Positions 24,139 to 34,924 of a DNA stretch of 64,000 nucleotides are shown here, in pieces. A program made the translations under genes and the position numbers. Source of the DNA: Brasenia schreberi (Eukaryota; Streptophyta; Magnoliopsida; Nymphaeales; Cabombaceae). The DNA lies in assembly GCA_036023115.1 (NCBI GenBank), contig JAYKKT010000059.1, positions 10,440,501-10,504,500 of the forward strand. The letters run 5' to 3'. The first letter of the stretch is position 1, and every line of letters starts with the position of its first letter. The notes under the pieces were generated by a model. That model did no database searches. It saw nothing but the letters and a program-made list of their open reading frames with translations, and was not told where the DNA came from.

Positions 24139-27100
24139 ATGGCGGACGCACCGGTACCCGAGTCGGTGATGGAGTCGGTCTACAGGGCGCAAACCCACCT
24201 GGATGAGCTAAGGACAAACATGGTTCAGTTCCTGGGCAGCTGCGAAGTCGACGTCCTCGCGGAGATGACCCCTCTCCAACGAGCCAACTTGTTTCTCACT
24301 CTTGCTAAGTCCATCACCACCCTCGTTTCCCGTAACCCTTAGCTCGCTTCTCTTCCAATCCGTTGTTGTTTTTACGCTTTCTTCATGTATGATTCCTCTT
24401 TTTATGGCTTATTTCTCAGTGAATTTGAGGTGCAATGGCGTGAATCCGGAGGAACACCGTGTGAAAACTGAGCTAGTAAGCAGTTTTCTTGGTTATGTAC
24501 CGTTCGTTATTTGGGGTTTTTGTCTTGGGGGTGTCTCTCCCTTTTCTTGCTCAGGCTCAAGTTTATCCAGAAATAACGGGATAAGTTTGGAAATTGCATT
24601 GTATTCCATCATATCCGTTCCAAGTTATCATTGGTCTTTCCGGTATCTGAGAGCATGAAGACAATGTTCGCGTTTTCTTGGTGTCTGTGAATAATTGTCG
24701 ATCATCAAAGGTTGATGTTGCATCAATCAATATTACCGAGTCGCCGAGAGTCAAATGACATTCACTGACGAATGTCTATCTTCAAGAATGATTGACAAGA
24801 GCGGAAGTATACACAAAACGAATCAAGAAGCAGTGCAAGACTGCATAATTTATTCATGGAATGAGGTCTTATTTATAGACACTTTACAAGAGGCAAGTAA
24901 GTAGCAAGAAGCAAGATCATCAAATGGGCTGAACTAGTGCTGGCCGGCCAGCACTAGTCGTTGGGATCCAACGGCTAGTTGCTGGCCAAGCCAGCAACTA
25001 GCCGTTGGGTAGCTCCAACGGCTACTAGCCGTTGGGGCTTCCCAACGGTATTACATTAACACCCCCCCTCAAACTTACGGGGTATACACTGAAAGTTTGT
25101 CTAATAAAAACTGAAATCGAGAAGCTGAAAGAGATTTGGTGAAAAAGTCTGCGAGCTGCATCTCAGATGTGACATAACAAAGTGAGATCTTCTTATTTAG
25201 ACACTCTTCTCGAACAAAGTGACAGTCCATCTCGATGTGCTTCGTCCTCTCATGAAAAGTGTTATTGGAGGCAATGTACATGGCACTTTTGTTGTCACAA
25301 TACATGATGGCGGGGTGTTTGACCTGAACGCCCATGTCTGCTAGAAGGGATGTGATCCAAGAAATCTCCATCGCAGCTGTAGCCATGGCTCGATATTCAG
25401 CTTCTGTGGATGAGAGGGACACCTTCTGTTGCTTTTTACACTTCCAAGAAACAAGAGATTCACCTAAAAACACACAAAAACCAGTGGTAGAGTGTCTATT
25501 GTTGACATCTCCACCCCAATCAGCATCCGTATATATAGATAAATCAAAAGATGAAGAGGAAGTTAAGAGGACCCCCTTGTGAGCAGTGTTTCTAATATAT
25601 CGAATAATTCGCAAAACAGCACTCATATGGACAGAAGTAGGTGCCTGTTGAAATTGACTGGCTGTGTGTACTGCATGAGAAATGTCTGGTCTAGTAATGG
25701 TGAGATAAGTGAGTGCACCTATAAGCTGTCGATAAGGGGTGGGATCTTCTAATTTCTCACCATCTGTGGAACGCAGTTTGGTGCCTAGGACTTCGGGTGT
25801 GTCAACAACCTTAGTATCTGTAATCCCAGATCTTTCAACAATATCGTTAGCAAATTTGGTTTGAGACATAAAGTATCCACAACTATTTTTGGTTATCTCA
25901 ATACCTAAAAAGTAATTCAGCAAACCCAAGTCTTTCATATCAAATTCGTGATGCAGATTAAGTTTAACTTCAGCAATTCCCACTTCATCACTTCCTGTGA
26001 TGATCATGTCATCCACATACAAAAGCAAGATAACAATACCAGATTGTGTTTTGCGTACAAATAATGCAGTATCAGTATAGCAAGTCACAAAATTATGCAA
26101 ATGCATGAATTTTTCAAATCGATCAAACCAAGCTTTTGGAGCTTGTTCAGACCGTACAAGGCTTTTCGTAATTTAAGAGCATGACCAAGAGGGAGAGTAA
26201 TGCCAGGAGGAGGACTCATGAAGACTTCTTCGTTCAAGTAACCGTTCAAAAAAGCATTCTTGACATCAAGTTGGTATATATTCCATTTTTTTATTGCACT
26301 AATGGTAATGAGAATTCTAATCGTGGTCATTCTAGCTACTGGGGCAAACGTTCATCATAGTTAATTCCATATTCTTGGGCATAACCTTTAGCAACTAATC
26401 TAGCCTTGTATCTCTCAATGTGCCCGTTGCTGTGAGTTTTGATTTTATATACCCATCGACATCCAATGACTTTCTTATCTTTAGGCAGGGGTGCAACTAT
26501 CCATGTCTGAGCCTTGTCTAGGGCGTTGAGTTCATCTTTCATAGCATCTTCCCATTCTGGAATACCTTTAGCTTGATGATAGAACCTAGGTTCCTTTACT
26601 TGACGAAGGGTGGCAATCAAATTTCTTCGTTGTGGTTCAAAAGATTCATATGACACAAATCGCTGAGGTGGTCTTGAAGCCCTGGGTTCAAAGCTTGTAA
26701 TATCAGGTTCAGTGTGGGCGTAATGGGTTGTTCTAGGTCGTCTGGGATAATTTGAGGGAAAGGGTTCAACAATTGACCGAGTATCAACAGTGGTGTGTGA
26801 AACATCATTGTTTTCAACATGATCTTCTTGAATGTCTTGATGATCTACTGAGTCACAATCATTATCTTCTTCTAACTCAAAAATATCTTTAGGAATGAAA
26901 GGTTCCGAATTTTCCAAGGATTTGGACTCATAATAAATGTCATTCTCAAAGAATTTCACATCCTTGGACACATACAATTTGTCTGCTATAGGATCAAAAC
27001 ACCTATATCCTTTTTTGTCAATGCCATAACCAAGAAAAACACATTCAATAGCTCTAGGTGACAATTTGTCATTCTTGTCTGTATACACAAAACATCTACA

Positions 27101-30100
27101 TCCAAAAACCCTAAGTCTTTCATAATATGGAGGGATGTTATACAATTTTTCGAAAGGTGAAGTATTCTCAAGGTTAGATGAAGGCATTCTATTTATAAGA
27201 TATATGGCGGTAAGAGTAGCTTCGGCCCATAAGAATTTAGGAACCTTACTAGCAATTAACATAGTTCTACAAGTTTCAATAATATGCCTATGTTTTCGTT
27301 CTGCTAGACCATTTTGTTGAGGTGTTTTAGTGCATGATTTTTGGTGAATAATACCATTAGTTTCAATAAAGTTATGAAATTCATTAGACATGTACTCTCC
27401 TCCCGAATCGGATCTAAAGATTTTAATGGTTGCTCCAAATTGGTTTTTGATCATGTTACAAAATATTACAAATTTTTCAAATACTTCGAATTTGTGTTTT
27501 AAAAGATATATCCATGTAAATCGAGTAAAGTCATCCACATAAATCACATAGTATTGCAATCCTCCTTTAGAAACAATGGGCGCGGGGCCCCAAACATCCG
27601 AATGTATTAAATCAAAAGCTTTCTTTGGTACATAATTTCTTTCTCCAAATGGAAGATGATGCATTTTTCCAAGAAGACAATCTTTACATTCAAAATTTTT
27701 CTCTCTAATGCTTTTCATCAAAGGAATGTTACACATCTTTTGAGAGTTCAAGTGTCCAAGTCTTTTATGCCATAGTCTAGCATCTTGGGTTATGTTACAA
27801 AAACCCGAATTTGGCATAACAAGATAGTCCATTTTGTATAGTCCACTTTCTCTATGGTCTTGACCAATCACCTTCTTCGATAGGTGATCCTGCACCACAC
27901 AATGTTGGGATGAGAAAGTGATTATACAGTTGTTATCACATATTTGAGCAACCGAAAGTAGATTTAAATTTAGCTTAGGTATAAAACTTACATTTTGAAT
28001 TTTAAAGTCTTGTTTTTCAAGGTTTCCTAATTTTTTGATTTGGAGTTTTGTTCCATCGGCCGTAAACACATGTTTTCCAATGGTTTCACAAGAATTAACC
28101 AAAGAATCTTCACTATGTGTCATATGAAAAGATGCACCAGAATCTAAAAACCAAGACATACCTTGCGAAGTAGATAGAGCATTCCCGGAGATGCTTGCTT
28201 TTTCTTTAAAAATTTCTTCTATGTACGCTTTTATGTTGTTGGGTAAGACACCTCCTTCTTCCACGGTTCCCACGTTTCCACCCCTTTTTCGGAGTAGAGG
28301 ACAAGTGGTTTTAATGTGTCCACTTTCCTTGCAATAATGGCAAATTGTATCCTTGTTAGGCCATGGTCCCGTGGGCTTCTTGAATGTGCCTTCATTGTTC
28401 TTGGTATGTGGAGGCTTGTAAGTCTTCAAATTTGCTCCGGGTCTTGATGCGGCAAGTACTGCTTCTTTTGCAACATGCATGTTTTTCAATCTTGTTTCCT
28501 CCATAACAAGATCGGCAAGAAGGTATCCCCTCTAGGTCTAGGTTTCCTATGTATAAGGCTTGATCTAATGTTTTCAAATTCGTCTCTTAGACCACGCATA
28601 AACAAGAAAAAATATTGATTTTCCAAAAATTCTTGAAATTCGTCTAGTTTGTGAAGTTTTCCAAATTTGTCAAAACTCCTTAATTGAGTCCAAAGTTCCG
28701 AAAATGCATTGTGATAATCCCTAATGCTTAGGTTCTCTTGTTTGAGCATAATCATTCTTTCCATAAGATCAATTTGAAAGACAAAATCATCTTGAGAATG
28801 AAGCTTTTTCAAATATTCCCAAGTTTCAAACGCATTTTCAAAAGCATTAATCCGATTTCTAAGTTTTTCATCCACGTTTTGACAAATGATCCATGTGATT
28901 TTTGCATTCATTTTTTCCCACAATTTCAAATCGGTTTTGAATTTCTCATGTGCTTTGATGATTTCATCATCATCTAAGCCATCAATGTCCAAAATTGGTT
29001 CTTTTATAGTCCCATCAATGTAATCCCAAAAATCTTTTGATAAAAAATATTTTTTCATTGTTCTAGCCCAACTTTGATAACTTTTTGGGTCTAGAATACA
29101 TCTAAACGACTCATTTTTGCCTTCCATTTGTGCAAAAAATGAATATTTAAGACTAACCTCAAGTTTGATGCAAATCTTCAATTTTTGCACTTTCGGCATG
29201 CTTCCCGATGCACTCGTTTTCTTCGATCCGAGGCTCTGATACCATGTGAATAATTGTCGATCATCAAAGGTTGATGTTGCATCAATCAATATTACCGAGT
29301 CGCCGAGAGTCAAATGACATTCACTGACGAATGTCTATCTTCAAGAATGATTGACAAGAGCGGAAGTATACACAAAACGAATCAAGAAGCAGTGCAAGAC
29401 TGCATAATTTATTCATGGAATGAGGTCTTATTTATAGACACTTTACAAGAGGCAAGTAAGTAGCAAGAAGCAAGATCATCAAATGGGCTGAACTAGTGCT
29501 GGCCGGCCAGCACTAGTCGTTGGGATCCAACGGCTAGTTGCTGGCTGGGCCAGCACTAGCCGTTGGGTAGCTCCAACGGCTACTAGCCGTTGGGGCTTCC
29601 CAACGGTATTACATTAACAGTGTCCAGACTCGTTTCCTCTGATTCCTTAACTTGGTTTGTTTTTATGATGTCAATGGTGTAGGAGAGAGTAAGCTTGTAC
29701 GAGGATAAAGTGGAAAGACTTGTAGAATATAGTAAAGGTAAAAATTAACGTCGCCTTATTTGGTTATCATCTGAGGCATTTTAAATTTTATCTCTCTTGG
29801 TTGATGCACAGTCACCATTTATAGTTATAAGTTAGACGTATCTCATCGAGTAGTTTTTGACAAACTTCCATTAAGGATCTCTATGCATGATCTGGGTAGT
29901 CTAATATTTTAATTAATTTACTGCTTCTGTAAATTAATACCTGGCTTGCTTCATTTTTAAGGTCCGTCTCGTCCATCAACTATCATTAACTGCCAAGCTG
30001 CAACTCGGGTCATTGGGCGCTCTTTGCCTGATCTTTCGCCAGGTTAGCCGTTCAGCTACTACTGTGATGCCTTTTAGTTAGTTAGTTAGTGTGTGTGTGT

Positions 30101-30579
30101 GTGCGCATAGATATATAACAGATAGCTAACTGGTTCATTTTCTACCCGAATCTTTTCCAAAATCTTTGAAGGTAGAAATGAACTCTCAATTTGAGCGAAT
30201 ATGTTTCACCTTAGGTCTAGGTGGATGTGGATCAGTTTCTTGAAAGCTGAGAATCCAAATCAAATTCACAGATGTACCAGACATTCCCTTCATGCTCTCA
30301 TTCATATTTTTTACGAGGCTTTTTGGTACTTATTTTGAATCAGACCAAAGACTAAGCTTAAGGGAACTTGCCCAAGCTGATGGACAGAGAAGTAGATTCA
30401 ATGAGAACAGGAGGGCTCGTAAGAAGATGAAGCATCAGTCATCTGAAAAGCAGTCCGTAAGAGCTGCTACACAGGAGTTTCTTGAGAAGGCAAGCAGGGA
30501 GCTTCTTGGAGAGGAGCCCGGCTGGAAAGGACCCTTGCGTGGTACTAGTTCAGATGAAGAAGACTGGAAAAAGAGCTGA
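24139..30579 (+). CDS. C1D: C1D nuclear exosome cofactor (Sas10/Utp3/C1D family), five exons
   Basis: Exons: 24139-24331, 24420-24475, 29683-29737, 29962-30042 and 30344-30579. All introns are GT-AG, and phases join without error to a 206-residue frame. The N-terminal domain has the family's helical pattern: AEMTPLQRANLFLTLAKSI, then LRCNGVNPEEHRVKTEL, then ERVSLYEDKVERLVEYSK. RPSTIINCQAATRVIG follows, and the C-terminal tail is basic (NRRARKKMKH) and acidic (DEEDW). C1D/Rrp47 proteins bind RNA and the Rrp6 exonuclease of the nuclear exosome in rRNA maturation. Start ATG 24139 is the first in frame and matches family N-terminal length. Intron 2 (24476-29682) contains a 4.9-kb antisense Copia element; without it and one target copy the intron would be about 270 bp. 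The coding frame is undamaged, so the gene may still work if the intron is spliced. Confidence 0.92.
24681..24685. repeat. Target site duplication GTGTC (left)
   Basis: GTGTC directly precedes the LTR beginning TGTGAATAAT at 24686. The identical 5 bp follows the other LTR at 29620-29624. A 5-bp duplication is standard for Copia integrases. Confidence 0.95.
24686..25061 (-). repeat. Downstream (3') LTR of the young Copia element
   Basis: 376 bp, TG...CA. It contains a perfect 26-bp palindrome at 24933-24958 (half-site ACTAGTGCTGGCC) and next to it a 17-bp-arm inverted repeat (half-site AACGGCTAGTTGCTGGC) with a 3-base loop. A minus-strand TATA-like box (TATAAATA, about 24870-24878) probably marks the promoter. 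Confidence 0.95.
25062..25073 (-). promoter_or_regulatory. Polypurine tract of the young Copia element
   Basis: The minus strand reads TTTGAGGGGGGG immediately before the LTR start TGTTAATG. This is the expected plus-strand primer for reverse transcription. Confidence 0.9.
25075..26106 (-). pseudogene. Copia pol, distal part: reverse transcriptase palm and RNase H
   Basis: An open 343-codon segment. The catalytic box YVDD lies at residues 30-33. Downstream are LGIEI and the YRQLIGALTYLTITRPDIS stretch. The RNase H domain has TDADWGG (Asp 193 and Asp 195), SSTEAEYRA (Glu 234) and YCDNKSA (Asp 270). The frame ends just before the polypurine tract. Its apparent start Met is internal: homology continues upstream in another frame, reached through a one-base deletion at about 26146-26148, where a run of A in the coding sequence is one short. 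The residues visible are those required for activity, so the frameshift is the only evident lesion here. Confidence 0.93.
26085..26330 (-). pseudogene. Copia pol, proximal reverse transcriptase segment between two frameshifts
   Basis: An 81-codon segment with YQLDVKNAFLNGYLNEEVFM and KALYGLNK, the early RT motifs of Copia elements. It is bounded by a one-base deletion at about 26351 on its upstream side and another at about 26146 on its downstream side. Both fall where A runs appear one base short on the coding strand. Confidence 0.9.
26336..28504 (-). pseudogene. Copia gag-pol core: zinc knuckle, protease, integrase, start of RT
   Basis: An open 722-codon segment. A CCHC knuckle (CHYCKESGHIKTTC, residues 55-68) comes first. 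The aspartic protease motif DSGA starts at residue 121. The integrase zinc domain has His 246, His 251, Cys 273 and Cys 276. The catalytic triad is Asp 303, Asp 366 and Glu 402 with D-(35)-E spacing. CTKTPQQNGLAERKHR follows, then the core-to-RT linker and the first RT block WVYKIKTHSNGHIERYKARL. The apparent start Met is internal: gag continues upstream in another frame across an extra base in a CCCC run at 28527-28530 (plus strand). The segment ends at a frameshift near 26351. Confidence 0.95.
28486..29127 (-). pseudogene. Copia gag
   Basis: The likely start is the ATG at 29127 (MEGKNESFRCILDPKSYQSW), since upstream codons run into the primer site and LTR. It contains the Copia gag (UBN2-like) pattern with DFWDYIDGTIKEP, TWEYLKKLHSQDD and a C-terminal helix ending RGLRDEFENIRSS. 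The frame is lost at 28527-28530, where one extra base in a C run (plus strand) diverts it to a stop at 28486. Gag would form the particle that packages element RNA in the cytoplasm. Confidence 0.9.
29232..29244 (-). promoter_or_regulatory. tRNA-iMet primer binding site
   Basis: The minus strand reads TGGTATCAGAGCC directly after the LTR end, the canonical plant Copia site complementary to the 3' end of initiator methionine tRNA. Confidence 0.97.
29245..29619 (-). repeat. Upstream (5') LTR of the young Copia element
   Basis: 375 bp. Identical to 24686-25061 apart from three adjacent substitutions and a one-base deletion, all within about 15 bases inside the second hairpin (loop CAA in one LTR, TGG in the other, and AAC versus AC in the arm). 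Confidence 0.95.
29620..29624. repeat. Target site duplication GTGTC (right)
   Basis: Exact match to 24681-24685. Confidence 0.95.
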
Positions 30580-32330
30580 TGCTCATCTTACGATTATTAA
30601 TGTACGGTTGCATTTTAGCAAGGAATTCATTTCCTAGTAGAACATGGATTATGTTATCATCAATACTATTTGATGCTCTACCATTCCTTTATCCTTGCAT
30701 AACAGATTATACTTGGTAGTACTGCATTACATGATATATAGATATACACTCAAGAAGATGCCTTACGAATTATGATATGTTCATGTGCCCTTGTTAAAGA
30801 AAGGCATTATACATACTTCACCTATTCTTTTTTTTCCCAGCTATGTCCATAGATTAGCAGCGAAATGCCATCTCTGAATCATCAACCACAATTAAATAGC
30901 AGAAAAGAGACTTCATGAGGAAACCAGCATGGGGTCTTGTGCTGAAAGACACTAACAGCATGTATAGAAGTTATATCTCTAAGCTCTGGTTTAGATTGGA
31001 CAATATGCACTGTAAACAGATAAAAGTTGCTAAATAAAGATCCACAAATATGCACCAATTGGAGTCCCATTGGAGGCTAACACATAACTTAGAATGACAA
31101 GTTGGTCCATACAAAAGTGACTTTACTGCAAAGGGAACATGGCTAAGCTTTTCATATCAACTTAGGAACCATTTGATTATAAATGAGAGCGGTATGACAA
31201 AGAATGATAAACAACTAATTTTAGTTATTGTTTATTTGGGAGTCCAGTTTAACATCTCTAAGAGATTTCTTTTCATTTCAAATTTGAGCCATTGAGTTCA
31301 CATTTATCAATTCATGTAACATGGCTGAAATGAATGATGACCACATTTATGATCCCTTTGTTGAGATCACCACTTCTGTTTAGCTGTGTTTTCCCTTTTT
31401 CTGGAAATGCGAATTGCCAGTCACTTTTGCTACAAAATTTATGTCATATTTGGTCAGGTTAAATTCACATTTATGATAATTGAGCATCTTTCACGTCTTC
31501 CTTTTACTTGTTTGTGCAGGTGAAAATCTCAACAAACTGGACTCATGAAAACTCAACAGAGAATAGTTTACCAACTCAATTCTCTCAGAGCTAACTGACC
31601 TTTATACCTGAAGAATACAAGCCTAGCCTACAGAATATGATCTGTTATAGTCTGCGACATTGAAGTCTTGACCATATCAAGTCTTTTGGTATCTCAAGTG
31701 CCATGGTAGGTGCAAATATTTCATTATCATAGTTTTTCTTTTAAGATCTGTCTATCGTTGTTCCAGTACATTTTTGCATACCAACATAAATAATACAGTC
31801 ATCCATGATTGTATTATGATTTTGTGAGCTATTGTTGCTAGCATGTAAAATTGAAACACCAGGCTATAAGATTTTGTACTAGCATTTCTTTTCAAGTTTT
31901 CAATACGAATTTGTTTTGAGGAGCCTTCTATTTCTGCTGTTATAGGCTTGTCAATTGTTTTCAGTGTTCTTTTCAACCATCCGTCCTTCATCAACTCTAT
32001 AACAATCGCATGTAGCTGTTGTACTGCAACATACATTTCATGACAACTACACAACTCATTTATATGAAGGATGAAGTTGCTGAATCTGACCTAGTTTGGT
32101 TTCTAAAAGCCAGGCGTCCAACGTGAACCAAGAACACTGAAAGGAGGCCGAAAAGGGCCTAGAAAGTGTCGGAAAAATACCATACAACATGATTTTGGCT
32201 TTTTGGAGTTAAATGTGGGCATATGACATAGGATAGATTCTTAATGGTGACTAATTGTGCATGTAGCTGAGACCACTAGTTTGGAAAAAAGCTTGGCTTC
32301 GTGAGCATTTTGCGTTGGTAATTGCCTGCA
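30580..32330. other. C1D 3' flank and intergenic DNA, no gene seen
   Basis: Contains the probable C1D 3' untranslated region (AT-rich, several AATAAA-like strings). No further frame with a recognised motif occurs. Confidence 0.5.
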
Positions 32331-32339
32331 AAGGTTGTA

Positions 32340-34922
32340 GAACAATGCTTTGAGTGTTTTGCCAGTCTTGTATGCATTTATGTTTCACCCAGATGTAGTG
32401 AATCAATTGTGGAGAGGGTTCTCACATCATGGATGAGTGTGGGTAAAGAAGTTAGTCCTGCTACATTATCGTTCAATTGTAGTGAATAAATTGCAGAGAG
32501 GGTTTTCACATTTTTAGCATGGAGTCATGGACGAGTGTGGGGGTAAGGAAGCTAGTCCTACATAATAAGATTCATATTGATACTTGGAATATCGTAACAT
32601 TGATCAATAAGCTAATAGAAGTGATAGATACTATGATTAAGAGAAAGATTCATATTCTATATTTACAAGACAAAGTGGGTTGGAAAAAAAGCAAAGGAGA
32701 TTGAAAATATAGGTTTTAAATTATGGTACTCACGAAAGGAAAAGATTGAAATGGAGTTGGTATTATTATAAATAAAGATTTAAAGGATAATATAGTAAAT
32801 ATACACCAATATAGTGACTGAATTATGATGGTAAAACTAGTGTTAGGAGTAGAGGCTTCAAATATAGTTTGTGCATATCCACCTCACATAAGACTAGAAG
32901 ATAGTATAACGAGTGCATTGAAAGGAATTAGATAAGGTAATTCAAAAAATTCCACAAAAGAAAATGATTTGTTTGGGAGAAAACTTAAATGGACATGTTG
33001 GTAAAGAGGCTTTAGGATATCACGGTATTCATGAAAACTATGGTTTTGGGTTTTTAAACGAGAAAGGTAGGGAGATTTTAAATTTTGCTATGACGTATGA
33101 TCTCTTTATAGCCAATCCAATCTTCAAAAAAGGAGATGAACATTTAATTACTTATAAGAGTGGCTTGTCATAAACACAAGTTGATTATTTTTTTTGTATG
33201 GAAAAAGATAAATTATAGATTGTATTGTAAAGATTGAAGGTAATTCTAGGAGAAAGATTAACTACCCAACATCGACTTTTAGTTATGGATTTTCTAGTAA
33301 AAAAATGGACTAAGAAGGAAAGACTGCATGGAGCTATTCAAACTAAATGGTAGAATCTCAAAAGTGAGAAAGAAGTTATATTTAAAGAGAAAGGTCTTCA
33401 AGGAAATGCTTGAAATTATGTAGGTATACCTTCTGATACGTGAAATAATATGGCTATAAATATTAGGAAAGTGACAAAAGATGTGATAGGTGAATCTAAA
33501 GGATGCGTACTGGCACAAAAGGAAGCTTGGTGTGGAGTGAAGTGGTGTAAGATAAAATTATGACAAAGATACATGTTACAAATTGTATTATGCAAAGAAT
33601 ATTAGTGAAACTTGGGAGCCTTATAAGAAAGAAAAGAAAGAAGAAAAAAAGGCCGTTAGTGAAACAAAAGCCAAAATTTAGGAGGATTTATATAAAAAGT
33701 CTAACTCAAAAGAAGGTGACAAATATTTTTAGTATAGTTAAGGCTAGAGATAAGAAAACTAAAGATCTTATTTTTGTTAGATGAATAAAAAATGAGGATG
33801 AGAATATTCTAGTGGCAAATGATGATATAAAAAATAGATGGTGAAGTTATTTCTATAAGCTTTTTAACGAAAATATAAATGTTTAATTAGCTTAAGAGAG
33901 TTAACTAAATCAGAAAAATATAGAAACCGCAATTTCTATCGATGTATTGAAAAGAAAGAAGTCAAAGAGACTCTTAAACATATGAAGATCGGTAAATTTG
34001 TAGGACTAGACAATATCCTTATAGAAGTGTGTAAAATCCTAAGAGAGATGGGGATTACTTGGCTCACAAGATTATTTAAGAAAAATATATTGAAACCAAA
34101 TTATGCTTGAGGAGTGGAGAGTGAGTACACTTGTACCAGTATGCGATAACAATAGGCGACATTCAAAATTGTGCGAATTATCGAGGGATCAAGTTAATGA
34201 GCCATACTATAAAATTATGAAAAAGAATTGTTAGGTTAAGATAAGTATCGAGTACAACAGAGAACCAATTTGGATTTATGCGAGACAAATCTACTATTGA
34301 AGCAATTCACCTCTTGAGACGTCTTATAAAACATTTTATAGCAAAAAAAGAACATGTGTATGTATTTATTGATCTAGGAAAAACTTATGAGTTACGAGAG
34401 GGTACCAAGAAATGTTTTTTAGAAAACCTTGAAAAGGATATGTATCCCATTGACATACATAAAACTTATGGTGTAAAAACATGTACGAGAACTCATGAAA
34501 GAATGAAAGACTTTTTTGACGTTAATATTGGGTTACATTAGGGATCAATTTTAAGTCTATATTTATTTATATCAGTAATTGAAAACATATTGAAAATGAA
34601 GTATCTTGGTGTATGTTATTTGTAGATGATACTATATTAGTTGATGAGTCTAAAGAAAAAGTTAGTAGAAAATTAGAACTTTGTTGAGAAACATTAGAAA
34701 GTAAAGGCTTCCGACTTAGTAGAACAAAGATAAAATATGTGGAATGTAAGTTTTATGATTTAAAGAACATAAAAATTAAGATTGGCACACACTACATTCC
34801 TCACAAGAAAAGTTTTCAATACCTAGGGTCAGTTTTTCAAAGTTATGAGAAAAATTATTGGAAATGTTATGTATAGAATTAACTATTATGGGAAAAGGCT
34901 TGGTTGTTGTTGTTGCTGCTTG
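32340..34922 (+). mobile_element. RTE-clade LINE, copy 4 (near full length, internally deleted)
   Basis: The leader has reiterated TGTAGTGAAT motifs (32395-32520). An endonuclease start follows at 32519 (WNIVTLINKLIEVIDTMIKR), then the later endonuclease part at 32964-33173 (MICLGENLNGHVGKEALGYH) and a Lys-rich linker at 33560-33784. Reverse transcriptase pieces follow: NQFGFMRDKSTIEAIHLLRR (34262-34330), VFIDLGKTYE, then a degraded YVDD-like box near 34620. The C-terminal domain seen in copy 6 is mostly absent; sequence jumps from about 34860 to the terminal GGGAAAAGGCTTGG and (TTG)n tail. In-frame stops occur throughout. RTE assignment rests on the short two-domain protein and microsatellite-type tail rather than poly(A). 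Confidence 0.85.
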
Positions 34923-34924
34923 TA

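Larger units (their letters stand above)
24686..29619 (-). mobile_element. Young Ty1/Copia retrotransposon in intron 2 of C1D
   Basis: A complete 4,934-bp element on the minus strand: LTRs 24686-25061 and 29245-29619, a tRNA-iMet primer site next to the upstream LTR, a polypurine tract next to the downstream LTR, and GTGTC target duplications. The single gag-pol frame follows PR-INT-RT-RNase H order, which defines Copia. It is broken by three single-base frameshifts, so this copy is not autonomous as written. The LTRs are identical except for a cluster of changes in a hairpin, which indicates a recent insertion. It is antisense to C1D. Confidence 0.97.

Noticed and set aside
24302..24658. 118-codon plus-strand frame overlapping C1D exon 2.
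   Set aside because: It reads through an intron and out of the C1D frame; the spliced C1D model explains the conserved residues.
24563..24754. Minus-strand frame starting MTLGDSVILIDATSTF in the LTR, repeated at 29313.
   Set aside because: It is LTR sequence present in both copies; gag has its own ATG at 29127 after the primer site.
25334..25582. Plus-strand frame opposite the Copia RNase H region.
   Set aside because: Antisense shadow of a well-supported pol segment.
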